A stretch of DNA of 64,000 bases from Dermacentor variabilis (lineage: Eukaryota > Arthropoda > Arachnida > Ixodida > Ixodidae): contig NC_134574.1 in NCBI RefSeq assembly GCF_050947875.1, positions 151,137,434-151,201,433 of the forward strand, given 5' to 3'. The translations under genes were made by a program, and so were the position numbers. The notes beneath the pieces were generated by a model. That model had not been told where the DNA came from. It made no database searches and saw only the letters and a program-made list of their open reading frames with translations. Of this stretch, positions 1-11,272 are shown one piece after another. Each line of letters starts with the position of its first letter. Position 1 is the first letter of the stretch.

Positions 1-880
1 GTCCGTCCCTCCCTCCGCCCGACACGTGCGTCGAGACGATGCAGATGCGAGGGCTTTTTGATTACGCAACACAAAGGTGAGCGGTGCCCTTTGTCGAGCC
101 CCGGTATTAGGAAAGGAGGGTCGGTTGGAAACTGGCTAAGTGGGGCCCGCCGAGACGATTCCTGGAGCGTGGTCGGTTGCCTCGCGGACCACTGCGGTCT
201 GCAGAGGTGATGGCGAGGGCCGGCGACCACGCGTGCCTGTCACGTGGCCGGCTCGTTAATTAAGGAGTGCTGAGCAGCGGGAAGCAACACTTTCATTCTC
301 GCGGAAAGCGGAACGTCACGTAGTTTGATTTTAACCTCGGGTCCGCGCATCGCGAGGATCTGCGGGCTAGGATTCTGTGTGTGTGTGTGTTTCTGTTAAC
401 GAACTGCGCACAAAAAGGGAAGGGGTGGCACGATGACGTCTTTCCCACATCTGTTTCCGTGTAAGGTCACGTGCGAGCCACCTCACCATCACAACGTAGT
501 ACTAAAAATGTCGATGTCGACTCGCTGATGCAAATCGACCACGGCACCACGGAAGTGCGCGCTCTTTCCACCTTTTCGGCCACACTGAGCTGCACCTTCC
601 TGATCCAACTTGGTATCACTGGTGTTCCAACCCTAAAATCTATATTATTCGAGGACAGCTAGAAGATGCTGCAGTAAGTTGTAATCAGGAGCTTCTTGCA
701 TGCTTTCTTCCTTTCTTCTTTTTTGTAAGCATGGACATACTGTTTCTCCGCATATAATAAATATTCGACAAATTTCTTCTATTTAGGCGTCAGTATAGCT
801 CTGGTTAATAATTTTCAGCTACTCATAGTGTCTAACGCAACACAGCTATACACGAGTTATGTGAAACACCGTGAAGAAGT
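1..880. other. Anonymous CpG-containing DNA, no gene recognised
   Basis: The first 350 bases are GC- and CpG-rich and could be the edge of a host promoter or 5' leader, but I see no TATA box, splice pattern or protein motif that settles this. A short GT run lies near 377-390. The rest is AT-richer anonymous sequence. Confidence 0.4.
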
Positions 881-1045
881 TCTCCGTAATAATTCCGACC
901 GTACCAGCGGTTCTTTAACGCGCACAATGCGGGGAACTCGAGCGTTCATCGCATTCGCCTCGTGTCGGAATTTCGCGTCCAGAATTCGAACCCACGACTT
1001 GGCGCTCAGCAACAGGACGACAGAACTGCACAGCTAAGTAGCTCG
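881..1045 (-). mobile_element. Old tRNA-derived SINE copy
   Basis: Read on the minus strand, this begins with a tRNA-like head containing a B-box-like GGTTCGAATTC (about 968-978). It continues into a body whose plus-strand form includes TTCTTTAACGCGCAC (about 912-926). The same head-plus-body order occurs at 4326-4555 and 9869-10073, so I assign it to the same SINE family. It is strongly diverged, with no clear tail or target duplication. The family identification is from memory of tick repeats and was not searched. Confidence 0.6.
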
Positions 1046-4000
1046 TTGAGTGAGCAGATCACACTGCGCAGTGTAAAATCAGTGCATCGGAAAATTACGG
1101 TGACATTATGCGTAGCGAAATATCCTGATTAACCTGGTGATGACGATACCTCATTTTATATGAAAGGGGGGCCACATAAAAAAGATTAACGTGTTGGCTG
1201 CGACACACTTCACTGAGGCTATAGTTTCAGTGGTACGCCACCCGCAGCATAGCCCGAGCGAGCAACAATTGCTCCCTCGAAACACCATCCAAGGGTCACG
1301 CACGAGCTGAGGTCATCGGAGGTCCAGCTGCGATGCGTCCAGTGAAGCGTAGTGAGCGTGCCACGCTGTTTGAACGCCGCGCCCACGGCAAATAGGCGAG
1401 GAGAATCACTGGCGTGTGCGCGATTGAGACCCGGCACGCGAGTCTTAATTTGTTGGACCCGGCACTGTCAAATGGGCCGCACCTGGCTCCGGGAACTGGG
1501 GACTTTCGCTTTCGATCAACGGAGACGTCATCTTTACGCCACAATATTACGAGTGATCGCCTCCTCCAATCGAACTTCCTGACGTTTCCTCTAGGTGGAA
1601 ATACGAAATTATCATGGCAGGATAGGTAGGTAACGTAGTGCTGTGCAGTCCGGCTGTAAAGGGTGCGTTGGGAAAGAGCAGTAGATAGATTGAAAGACGA
1701 TGAAATGAGCGATAAGTTAAGATAATCTACGCCTTTACAGGCGCTACAGGCAGTTCATGACAGCTCTTATAACAATTTAATAGTCCGCACTCCCTGAAGA
1801 GGCTGAGTAACACGCTTAAAGTCCTCTGCTTTGAGAAGTGTGTCGATGTTGTTCCAGGGCATCCTTTGATCATTCCAACAAGGGGGGGGGGGGGGGGGGA
1901 GAGGGGAGGTGAATGCCCAGATGTTTGTTTAGGCTGCTCAAGTGCTCCCTGTTACGCGCGCCCACGATTTCGCGCATGTAATCGCAAATACGTACGTGAA
2001 AGTTTCCCTGCATTGGTACACATAGGTTGGACGGCTCTCGGTCATTGTCATTCGGAGTTAACCTCGCCCTTAGGGGAGATAATTACAATGGAAAGGAAGT
2101 TTGGGGATGCGTCAGTATGCCAAAAGAAAAGCTTTCTTAACTACAGGCCGTGCACTGAAGAACTGAGCAAAAGTGGCGAACAGTGGCTTCGCAAACATTG
2201 TCAAGAAGCATGTGCATGCTACACTGGCTGCGCTAAACGTGGGATTATGCGAAAAAATATACTCTAGAAACGTTTCTACAGGCGCTCCACAGTGAAGAAT
2301 GTATTGGCATAAGCTTTGTCACTGTGTAGGTCACGGCTCTTGTTTTCGGAAACGGACGATCACCCGGGTGTACTTATAGAAATGGACTTTCAATAAAATG
2401 GTTACAGGCGTTACCTAAGTAATTGACGAGAAGTCAGCATAATTCGGCGATGTTATATCATCAGTGTAAATCGAAGCTTGCAAGGCTCGAGTTACCATGG
2501 CAGTGAAACAGCTTTCCATTTGAAAGAAAGAACACTTGCTCAGCCAAACTGAAGGCGCTTTAGGAGAAATATAGTTTTCCGAGTTATTTATGCCTCCTGT
2601 GTTTGATATATAGCCAGCAATCTATCATATTCACCACATTATATATCACGTAACTGGGCCATTACTTTGAAACAAAATTGTGTAACTGAGTTATGGTTAA
2701 CGTTTTATAGCAGCAAAATTTAGATGACCTTTCAGGAGCAGAACGAAAAGCAAACGTCCATCATGCAGAACAATATCTACTTAAGTCCCGGTCACTACAC
2801 ATGAGCTTCCGAAAGCATTGACCATCGTTTCATGATCTGGCCATCGATTTAACTTTCAGTTGATTCTATGTTACATTCGCACACTTATAAACGAAGTAGC
2901 CGACACATTGGAGACTGCTGCTTACTTCTTGAACATCATTACTCATTCGGAATTCTTACCAAACGACACTACAGACGTTTTGCATTAACTGTGGAACGCA
3001 CTACCTAATACGTGGTTAAAGTAGAAAACCATCCCTGCCGTATGGATTAAGCCCTTTCCTAAGGTTTCTTTTTATTTTTTGTAGACACAAATATTGACTG
3101 CAAATTGGGTACTCATCTACACCGGTTACGACTAGAGGTTGGCTACGCACTTCAATATTTTAAGCACGTGGCCAAAATAAACAAAAATATCAACATGCCT
3201 CTGCCGCTATTGTGACGCTACATACGCATCTTTGAGCACATTTTTATGAACTGTCCGCGATATGCTCATAGGAGCCTGCACTTGCGTGATGAGTTCATGG
3301 ATAAACGTACGTTGTTTTTCCGTTACCAATGTACTTGGCTCCGCGGAACGGAGATTTGCTTTGACAGCTGTAAAAGATTTCTTTCTGGAGAGCGACCTGG
3401 TTAATTTGTTTTCACTTGTAGGTTCTTGTGAAGTCTACTTACGTATAATGTCTGCTTTGAGGACAACTGGAACAATGTGACATTCATGCATCCATGTGGG
3501 CTTGCTTTATGGCAGTTTTTTTTATTGTGCAGTGTGCGTGAACCTCTATTAACGTAATCGGATATGCAATGCTTCTTCTGGTTAGCTTTTTGTTTTTTCG
3601 CGGGACAGTATGCAGGTGTGCCTGTGGAATGTGTGTGCGTGTAGTATGAACTTCTCTTTTTCAACCTTGCCATTGGGGTAGCCTGCTCCATGCCTACTCG
3701 TTCTTCAACAGCTATTACATAACAACTGCTGCAAGGGCTGACTGCTGAAGAAAAGAAGCAAAAAATAGAATAACAACACACTTAACAACGTATCCGACTA
3801 ACGGCTCCTCACGACCAATTGTCACGAGAGCGAGATCACATGAAGCACCCTCACAACAAACTTTTGCGACCTAATGATGTGCATGAAACATCCAACCCAA
3901 GGGTTTGTTTAGGCTTCTGACGATCTCCAAACATTCGCCGCTGCTGCCGCTGAATGGCATTCCGTTCAAATGAGACCTGCGGAAGCTGTAAACCTAGCTG

Positions 4001-4325
4001 TTTGTACATGCATCAGTGTGTGCTCTGATGGGACTCGCGAGGCAAAACTTGGTCAGACTGCCATCGCGAGCAAAATTGCTGGTGCTGCCGTACGCCGTCG
4101 CGCACTGAATGCTTCTGTTTGATCTGCTGACCGCAGCAAGCTTGGCTCGCACGTTCAGTGGAACCACATGGGCGCGAAGAGAAACTCAGGGTATCCGCAC
4201 CAGTCACGCCTCGAATGAAGATGTTTGTTGCTGGGCTAAAGAAAGGAAAGGAAACGAAAAAAAAGGAAAAAAAACTGGGAGAACAATCTCGGAAACGAGA
4301 AGCTTCCTCAGTGAACGATACGCTA
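1046..4325. other. Anonymous AT-rich intergenic DNA
   Basis: No coding region is recognised. An 18-G homopolymer lies at 1882-1899. An open frame of about 130 codons (1866-2267) begins with that G run, has no recognisable motif and no splice context, and I do not call it a gene. The rest is unique-looking AT-rich sequence without obvious repeats. Confidence 0.5.
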
Positions 4326-4555
4326 AAAAATTATGGGGCTTCACGAGCCAAAACCACGATTTGATTATGAGGCATGCCGTAGTGGAGGATTCCGTAATAA
4401 CAAGAACCACTTGGGTTTCTTTAACGTGCCCCCAAAGCTAAGTACACAGGTGTCTTCGCATTTCACCCCATAGAAATGCGGCTGCCGTGGCCGGGATTCG
4501 ATCCCGCCACCTTGTTCTTAGCAGCCCAACATTATACCTACAAGCACGGCGGTTC
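4326..4555 (-). mobile_element. tRNA-derived SINE, minus strand
   Basis: Read on the minus strand: a tRNA-like head (B-box region about 4493-4505, GGATCGAATCCC), then an A-rich-poor body with the segment whose plus-strand form is TTTCTTTAACGTGCCC (about 4419-4434), then a 3' end near 4326 next to an A run. The blocks GATTATGAGGCATGCCGTAG and CGTGGCCGGGATTCGATCCC (plus-strand form) are landmarks of an abundant tick SINE I recognise. It is better preserved than the copies at 881-1045 and 9869-10315. It shows Pol III-type internal promoter architecture. I see no clear target duplication. Confidence 0.75.
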
Positions 4556-7500
4556 ATGCAAGATGTTCAACATACCTTAAATTTCAGGCGATGACACATC
4601 ATCAATTTGGTTTTCTTTCTTCTACGTTTCTTTCTTTGTTTTGCTTGCTTGTTTGTTTGTTTGTTTGTTTATTTATTTGTTTGTTTGCCTGCTTGCTTGT
4701 TTCCTTGTTTTTGTCCTCCGAAAATATTCTGCATAGTGCTTCTAAACTGTGCGCCACGTGTCTTTTGCCATGTTATTGTGCCCGTTTCCAGATTGACTCA
4801 TTCATTCAATAGTACAAAAAACTGCAGGAATTGTAGGGCTGGCGTTGCTTATCAAATATGAAACGAGATGCATTGATGCTGCAAGTAAACTTGTCTCACA
4901 GTGCTTATGAAGGAGTTTCACTGAAAAAAAGTACGCGAAACACTGCATTTTGCCGCGACTTTGACGTCGCGTCTTTAATAAACTGGGGCAGCGGTTTCAA
5001 AATTATTTCAAAAACAATGTGCTTTGAAACCTCATTAGTTTCAATTAATTAGATTCAATCGTGCCATAGCGTAAATACAAAGTTAATCATTCCAATGTTG
5101 CTTATTACGCAATTATATTATAGAAACGCATTTCAGTTTCACGAGCGAATAATGTCCACCTTTTTGAGTAATCCAGCTGAAAAAGTACAACTCTGTTGTC
5201 TGCTATAAACTATTCTTAAAAATTGTGTCCCAAGTAGAATAAGCTATTAATTTTCCTAGCTGTAATTACTTGCAAACGAGAAAGGACACCATGGTATTGT
5301 TTTACTTACGCAACGCTGGTAGCTACGGAACAGCGGTGTTCGCAGAAATCAATGGTGAATTGTGCGTTTGATGTGTACACGTGGCTGTCGCATATATAGC
5401 TGGGGCTGTTGACGAATGTCAGAGGCCGGAAGCAAAGTTTAGGCTAAGTTATTCCACAAACTGCACGAGTCACGTTCTTCAGTTAAAGGACCGACACCAT
5501 TGACGTACGTGTCTGTAATGCTGCTTGAGCTCTGCGCTGCGCAAGAAGATTAAATCAACCTTCAGATGAAAATCCTGCAGAAAGCCATCATAGCTTAGGT
5601 GGCTGGGTAGCATAGCCTTCACTTAGCGCCGTTATTTTATTGGCTCCGAGAGCAGTGCGTGGACCCAGCATAGCCTCTTCTCCAATGCACGCTGTGAACC
5701 TACAGCGAAGCTTAACGATTACCTATTGCGATGTAGCTTGAAATTAGTCACATGGCAGCATTCACATGTACTTTACCAAATTATTAGCCCAAAGAGTTTC
5801 AATGGCCTCCGAATTCCCTTGCGCCGCTACTTCGTGCGCCTGCAAAGAGTCGACCAGAGAGAAGAAAAATTCGCCGCGCCTCGTCAGCAAGCTGCTCTTC
5901 AGGAGTCCTCACTCTACGTGGCCTTTCCATAGCACTGTCACAGCACAAACCGGTTGCTAGGCGGGTTCTTCTTTTGCGTACGAAAGTGTAGTTACGTCAC
6001 TCACTGCCTCGTATGCTACAGATGCCGGCAACTGCAGCTTATGTAAGCGTAATCGGTACCGGGAAACGATTGTCGCGAGCGCTATGTGCGAAGGCGAGCT
6101 TCCTGGTTTTTTCTTTCTTGCCCCTTTTTGGCGGGGCAGCCGCTGCCCCGGATGCGGCGAGGCGACCGCCATCTGGTGGTGCTGCAAGGAACCCAGCGAC
6201 GCGCGCGGCGCGTGCTTCGCGCTATTGAGATTTTGCCGCCCGATACGACACACCCCTTAAGAGGTAGAGCTATACAGCTTCGCGGTAAATATATATATAT
6301 ACACACACGCCTCGTATATGCAAAGTCACAACTCGCCTATAATAGCCTTCATTTATCTACATCTTAACCATTTGAAAGAGTGCCCTGAAGCTCTTTACAT
6401 TCTAAGCACGAGTTGCATACTAGCGCCTCGTATGTATTTTTCCACGAAACGTGCATTTTAAACGTTTTCTACCACAATCTGTTGATATGCCACGATTTGT
6501 AATTGTAATTTTATTACGTCTACGTGTTTTTGTCTTTTATTTTTTTACTGGCGGGGGAAGGAGAGGGCGGGTTATAATTTTAGTGTAGCCCTTCCTTCAG
6601 AAGCCAAAAACGTCATGGTTAGAAGTAAATAAAGAAGATAGAATATTTTAGTACCTGAGAGCATTCTGGGCGGGTCGAGGGGTGACACATGTATGATGCC
6701 CGTGTGTACATTTTCGCATAAGAATTGACGAACCATCGTGATAGCGCGAGACAGGAAAAAAATCAACGACTGCAAAAAGCACAAAATTACAATTTCATGC
6801 ACGCGAGTAACAAGCGGACATTGAAATCATGAGGCTGCTTTAGAAATTACAAAACTAAATCATCTTATTTATTTATAGAACAGTCTAAAGGTAACTGTGT
6901 CGATATCACATGCTTACTCGAATGGTACCTAGGCGCGGGTTAAAGAACCCCATTTTAATTCCCTCCATTTATATTTCGCTGAATTTGGCCTAGATTTCAT
7001 GTAATTGGATATGCCAGACCAACCTAGGCCCGGAGTCGAATATTTGAGTCTTAAATATCGACGTATACTACCACCACTCGGGTACATGGTTTACAGATAC
7101 CCGATAAACTTAAACTGCCGTTAGGCTTTACCTCGCGTAAAGATCCAATAGAAAGTCTATGTCTTCCAGTCAACCATAATTCCAGCGCTCTTCAACTCAT
7201 AATTACTGCTGTCACGGGATGATCAAACGTGTCGCTCAGCTTTAGCACTGAAGCACGTCTTTACTTCTGGCTCACTAGGTTGAAAGCAGAGTGGGTGGCT
7301 CTAACTTGGTCGGAGGGTTCGAATACGAAATGCTGCGCGCCCTCTATTCCGCCATCAGTCTCAACGCTCATCTGTCAACATTTTGCAAGGACCGTCTGGG
7401 CCTTTTTATGTTGTCACAGTTTAACGTAGAGACGAAGAATTAAAGTGAAATAACGCACTCTACTGCAAGCCGCGGGAATAGTCCGCGCGTACCGTATGCT

Positions 7501-7857
7501 GTCGTTGCATTCGGCATTCGGCATACCGTAATTTCGCGTGACGAAGAGGCCTCATTATTCCATCCAGTGGCGTGTACGAATCTGCACGAGCGGCTTCTAC
7601 TCCCCCGTTTGGTGTTCGATCATGGCTTGCTTTGTTGCCAGTTGGCTTCGCTGTATAGTGGTCGGGGCATTTCGTGGGGCGGCGCATCCGACATCTGGCT
7701 GCCGAAAAAGCGCCAGAAGGCCGAATGCACAAGGGGATCCAGATTAACCTGTCGAACGCCCCGCCTGATAGCCAACGTGTTCATTACGAACACTTTGCCG
7801 GCATTTGAAGTTGCGGCTCTCTACAGCTCCACAATTACAGATGGAGTGATCGAATGA
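4556..7857. other. Anonymous intergenic DNA with a TTTG/CTTG tract
   Basis: A degenerate (TTTG/CTTG)n tract covers about 4632-4710. A 9-bp perfect inverted repeat around one base, CGGGGCAGC, lies at 6132-6150 in a short CpG-rich stretch (6080-6240). A small (TA)n(CA)n run lies near 6288-6308. Several open frames of 60-100 codons have no recognisable domain. Confidence 0.45.
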
Positions 7858-8480
7858 ATGAAAGTTTTATTTCCGTGCCTATTGACGGTGTGGGTCCCCT
7901 CTGCTCAAGGGGCCCCTGAGCAGCGTCGCCTTGTGTGGCTCGTGTTCGGTCTGGGTTAGGCTAGGTTAGGTTTTTTGCGATGTGGTGCCAGATGCTGCTT
8001 AACGTAAACGATGAGTCTCGCTTGGTCTTCCTCTGTTTATAGTGCTGTTATGGCGTCTGTTACGCCGCCGTTACACTCGCCGATGAGCTGTTGCTGGTTT
8101 AGCACTCTCCGACAGTGCTAAAGTGATGGACAGTGCTGGAGCATCGCAATGGTGGTCTTTTTAGGTAGACGGCCATCCGTTAGGAGGGTGCCCGCTTACG
8201 CTTGACGTCAGTAGGAATGGCTCTTCTCCGGTAAAGGGTGCGTGTGGCTTAGGATGCGTTACCGGGTTTTGCCGCCTATATTTTAGCGGTATAGGTTTTC
8301 ACGGAGCCAAATCTCTCTGGCGTTGGCTGTGCTTGCAGGGGCCCCGATGTGCGGTTTCGCAGGCCAGTCGGTGCGGCTTTACGATTTCATAACGAGCATC
8401 CATCAACCTTGATGAACAACGGTTCTCTTGATAACAACAGCAACATGAACGACGATGATAACGACAAAGAAGTACAAATA
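7858..8480 (-). mobile_element. Decayed LINE-like 3' region, minus strand
   Basis: On the minus strand the block ends with a polyadenylation signal (AATAAA) followed by a GAAT-type tail (plus-strand form near 7853-7882). Upstream on the same strand is a GC-rich block of about 500 bp that I recognise as a dispersed tick repeat, but I cannot extract an intact reverse transcriptase frame from it. The tail and signal favour a non-LTR retroelement 3' end. The clade is uncertain. It contains a short TTAGG-like stretch near 7953-7973 that looks fortuitous. Confidence 0.5.
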
Positions 8481-8774
8481 AAATAAATAAATAACCGATC
8501 TAAGTTTGCGGTATCAAGAAGCTTTTGTGGGAGATAGTTTATGTGAATTCTCAAAAGCACCTACACAAATGAAAACACGTATATGCGTCCTGTGCTGAAC
8601 GTCTCTTACTGTATACCTGTACATCAAGAAACAGCAATCTTGACATACTGTAAAACAAGCACGCGATCATTCAATATGAAGTTCTTACGGTGGAACTATT
8701 TTGCGTTGCGACATAATTTGTGCCTCTAGTTCTTCGCTTCGAATTTTTGTAACGTCTCTGTCTTCGCTAACTTT

Positions 8775-8815
<41 letters not shown>

Positions 8816-9868
8816 GTTTGCTTTCCCCCAATTACTTTTCTTGCGGTGCAGAGCACGAGAACACAGGTAGTATTCCCAGTTTTGGTAGCCTGAATCAAAA
8901 TTTTCATTTTTACCTTCAATTTTATTGAAGTTAGGCGTTGTGAATACTACTGTGCTTTGATTTAGGTGTGCAGTAAATTGGCCAGGGTTATGGCTTAAGT
9001 TATACCGTAATGTTTTATTTACTTCAATAATACAAATGACAACTCAATTTAAACGGCTGTATGTGACGTGGTCCAGGTAAAGTCACGCTGCTGGTCCAGC
9101 ACAGCTAATGCATTATGGAAGACCCATTAGGAATACAGTCAAACGCGTTTATAACAAAGAGCATGGGACCTCAAAAATCTTTTGTTATATTATACGGGCC
9201 ATTTCGTTGTGAAGGCGCGTTTGTGGTAGAGGCGTTCAGCTGTAAAACAACTGCAGATTATTAAAACGATTCACTTTATCTCCTGCAGACACGAACGAAG
9301 ATTTGAGGTTAAGGCCGCCGAAAATATATATACATTTTTTTAAATATGGTGCAAACCTTGCAAAAAACTTTAGGACCTCAAGTGATAGTTAAAAAGGGAC
9401 CTCGTGGTAGTCTTCATAACTGTAAAAATATTTCATTGCGGATTTTACTTGCACTAGATGCACTGGTAATTGCTGAATTGACGGCCCTCTGATAAAAAAA
9501 AAGAACACAAATTAACAGCGTTGGCGCTGAGGAACTCGTCAATCTTCTCGTCAAATCTGACAGTTTACCTTACACATGTACTTCGTTTGCATTTTTCTCC
9601 GTACTAAAGTTACTTAAGACATTGTTTAAAGCTATAGCAGAATGGTTAAGTTTGCATTGAACTTCAAGCTTTTTTACTTGTCCTCGCTATTTAATTGTGA
9701 CGTTCAAAAATACGTTCTGTCTTCATATCCCGGAATTATGACTGACAAGATTATAAGCTAACATGTGGCGAAACTCATCAGTAATTTCCCGGAGCCTACG
9801 CAAGCCTCTATAACGAATCTGAGCGAAGGAAAGAAAAGTGCAACAATGTTCATTGATTATTTCATTAG
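8481..9868. other. Anonymous AT-rich DNA with a (TC)n microsatellite
   Basis: A (TC)n run of about 17 units lies at 8778-8812. No other structure or gene was recognised in this stretch. Confidence 0.5.
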
Positions 9869-10073
9869 GTTTAACATCACGAATCAACAATGGGAGCAAC
9901 GACAGACGCCGTCAGTAAAACTGTGCAGATTAATTTTGGCCACGTGGGATCCCTTAACCTGCACCGAATGCACAATGAAAAAACGTTCTTGCAGTCCATT
10001 TCCATTTTAATACAGCGGCTTCCGCCGAGAATCGAACCCGTAACCTCAAGATCGTCACCAGAACCTCACGGTA
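9869..10073 (-). mobile_element. Diverged tRNA-derived SINE, minus strand
   Basis: The plus strand shows, in order, AGGTTTAACATCACGAA, a GACGCCGTCAGT block, a CCCTTAACCTGCACC block and GAGAATCGAACCCGTAAC. These are the complement of the tail, body and B-box head of the SINE family seen at 4326-4555. The tRNA-like head is at the right end and abuts another copy in the opposite orientation. Divergence is considerable. Confidence 0.6.
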
Positions 10074-10315
10074 CCTAGTGGCTCAGTAGTTTTGTGGCTA
10101 TTGCGTTGCGTTGCTGAGCTTTAAGGTCACGTGTTCAATACCTGCCAGGACACCCAGGTTTAGATGGGGGCAGACACCGAAAACACTCGCTTACAAAGAT
10201 TTAGCAGAGCCTTAACGAACACCAGGCGGTCAAAACTAACACGGAATCCCTAAGTATGGCCTGCCTCATAATCAGATCGTGGTTTCGACACGTAAAACGT
10301 AAATAAATTATTTTT
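10074..10315 (+). mobile_element. Diverged tRNA-derived SINE, plus strand
   Basis: An A-box-like TAGTGGCTCAGTAG (about 10077-10090) is followed by a B-box-like GTGTTCAATACC, then a body with GCCTCATAATCAGATCGTGG and an AT-rich 3' end near 10315. The layout matches the family at 4326-4555. It lies head to head with the preceding minus-strand copy. Confidence 0.6.
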
Positions 10316-11158
10316 AGAGCATCACGAGTAGTCAGTGCAGCACGCGAGTGCAGCGTTGTCTAGCCCCTTGCATGTTCGTCCAAAAATGCAAATTTCTTTG
10401 CGGACATCAAGGAAGGGGAGCTCTCAGCGCCACCATGGCGTTCGAGATTAAAAACGTTCAGCAAAAAATGTAGTCCGCTAGTTTGCCTCCATATCTGTGA
10501 TGCCGTATTGTCGAATGATTGGTGATGGTGTGTAAATTTCTAACTTGCTCATTTTCCCTAGTAATTTCAGCACAAGTCTCAAAAAGATGTCGACAAAAGT
10601 GGCCAACATCTTCAGAGCCATGAAGCCCGTGAACCAATTGATCGATCGGTCACTTTCGCGGATATCACTGAGTGCGGCATGATTGGTCATACCAGTGGAA
10701 GCAAATGGGACAAAAAGGACGACGTGCCTCACACCAACCTTTTTTCCAGGTCACCCACATGTTGAGCGATGGAAGAAAGAGCACTCAAAGAGGAAAACTG
10801 TGGCAAATATAGCACCATGCTTTTTCTCTTTCCTTCTCTATTCTATGCTTTCAACAAAACGTTATGTAGGATGTTCTTTCCGTTATTTGAGAGCATAAAT
10901 TGTGACTTACTTCACTCGGAAGTGTAAGCAAAAAAAAAAAAAATTATCCATTCAGGATTCAGGGCTGGTACTTGCAGGAAACGCGACAGGATCCCAATTT
11001 CACAGTGTGTGGTTGGGAAGTCTTTACACGGATCAAAGGAAGTTTTACATTTATATAGTAAGCCCGCTTACTGCAATGCTTACTTCTTTCCATTTATTTT
11101 TGCAAGGAGAGCCACGCAAGCAACCCGAGTGCAAGGCGGTATACCAGCTTGGTGGACA
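10316..11158. other. Anonymous intergenic DNA
   Basis: No gene was recognised. A minus-strand open frame (10478-10732) has no identifiable domain. An A13 run lies near 10930. Confidence 0.45.
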
Positions 11159-11159
11159 T

Positions 11160-11194
<35 letters not shown>

Positions 11195-11272
11195 TTATGT
11201 CCACTGCAGGACGAAGGCTTCTCCCCGCGACCTACAATTACCCCTGTCCTGCGCCAGCCGATTCCAACTGAA
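11159..11272 (-). mobile_element. RTE-clade LINE, extreme 3' end only
   Basis: An (ATC)n run (about 11160-11193) adjoins a segment whose complement reads through CCTGCAGTGGACATAAAT and a GGACAGGGGTAATTG block. This parallels the last 80 bases of the RTE element at 28465-31345, which ends CCTGCAGTGGGCGTAACT followed by (TGA)n. It is therefore a severely 5'-truncated minus-strand insertion of the same or a sister subfamily, with the trinucleotide run as its 3' tail. No coding capacity is left. Confidence 0.8.

Noticed and set aside
7953..7973. Interstitial telomeric (TTAGG)n repeat
   Set aside because: Only two or three imperfect units lie inside a decayed retroelement; too short to indicate a telomere.
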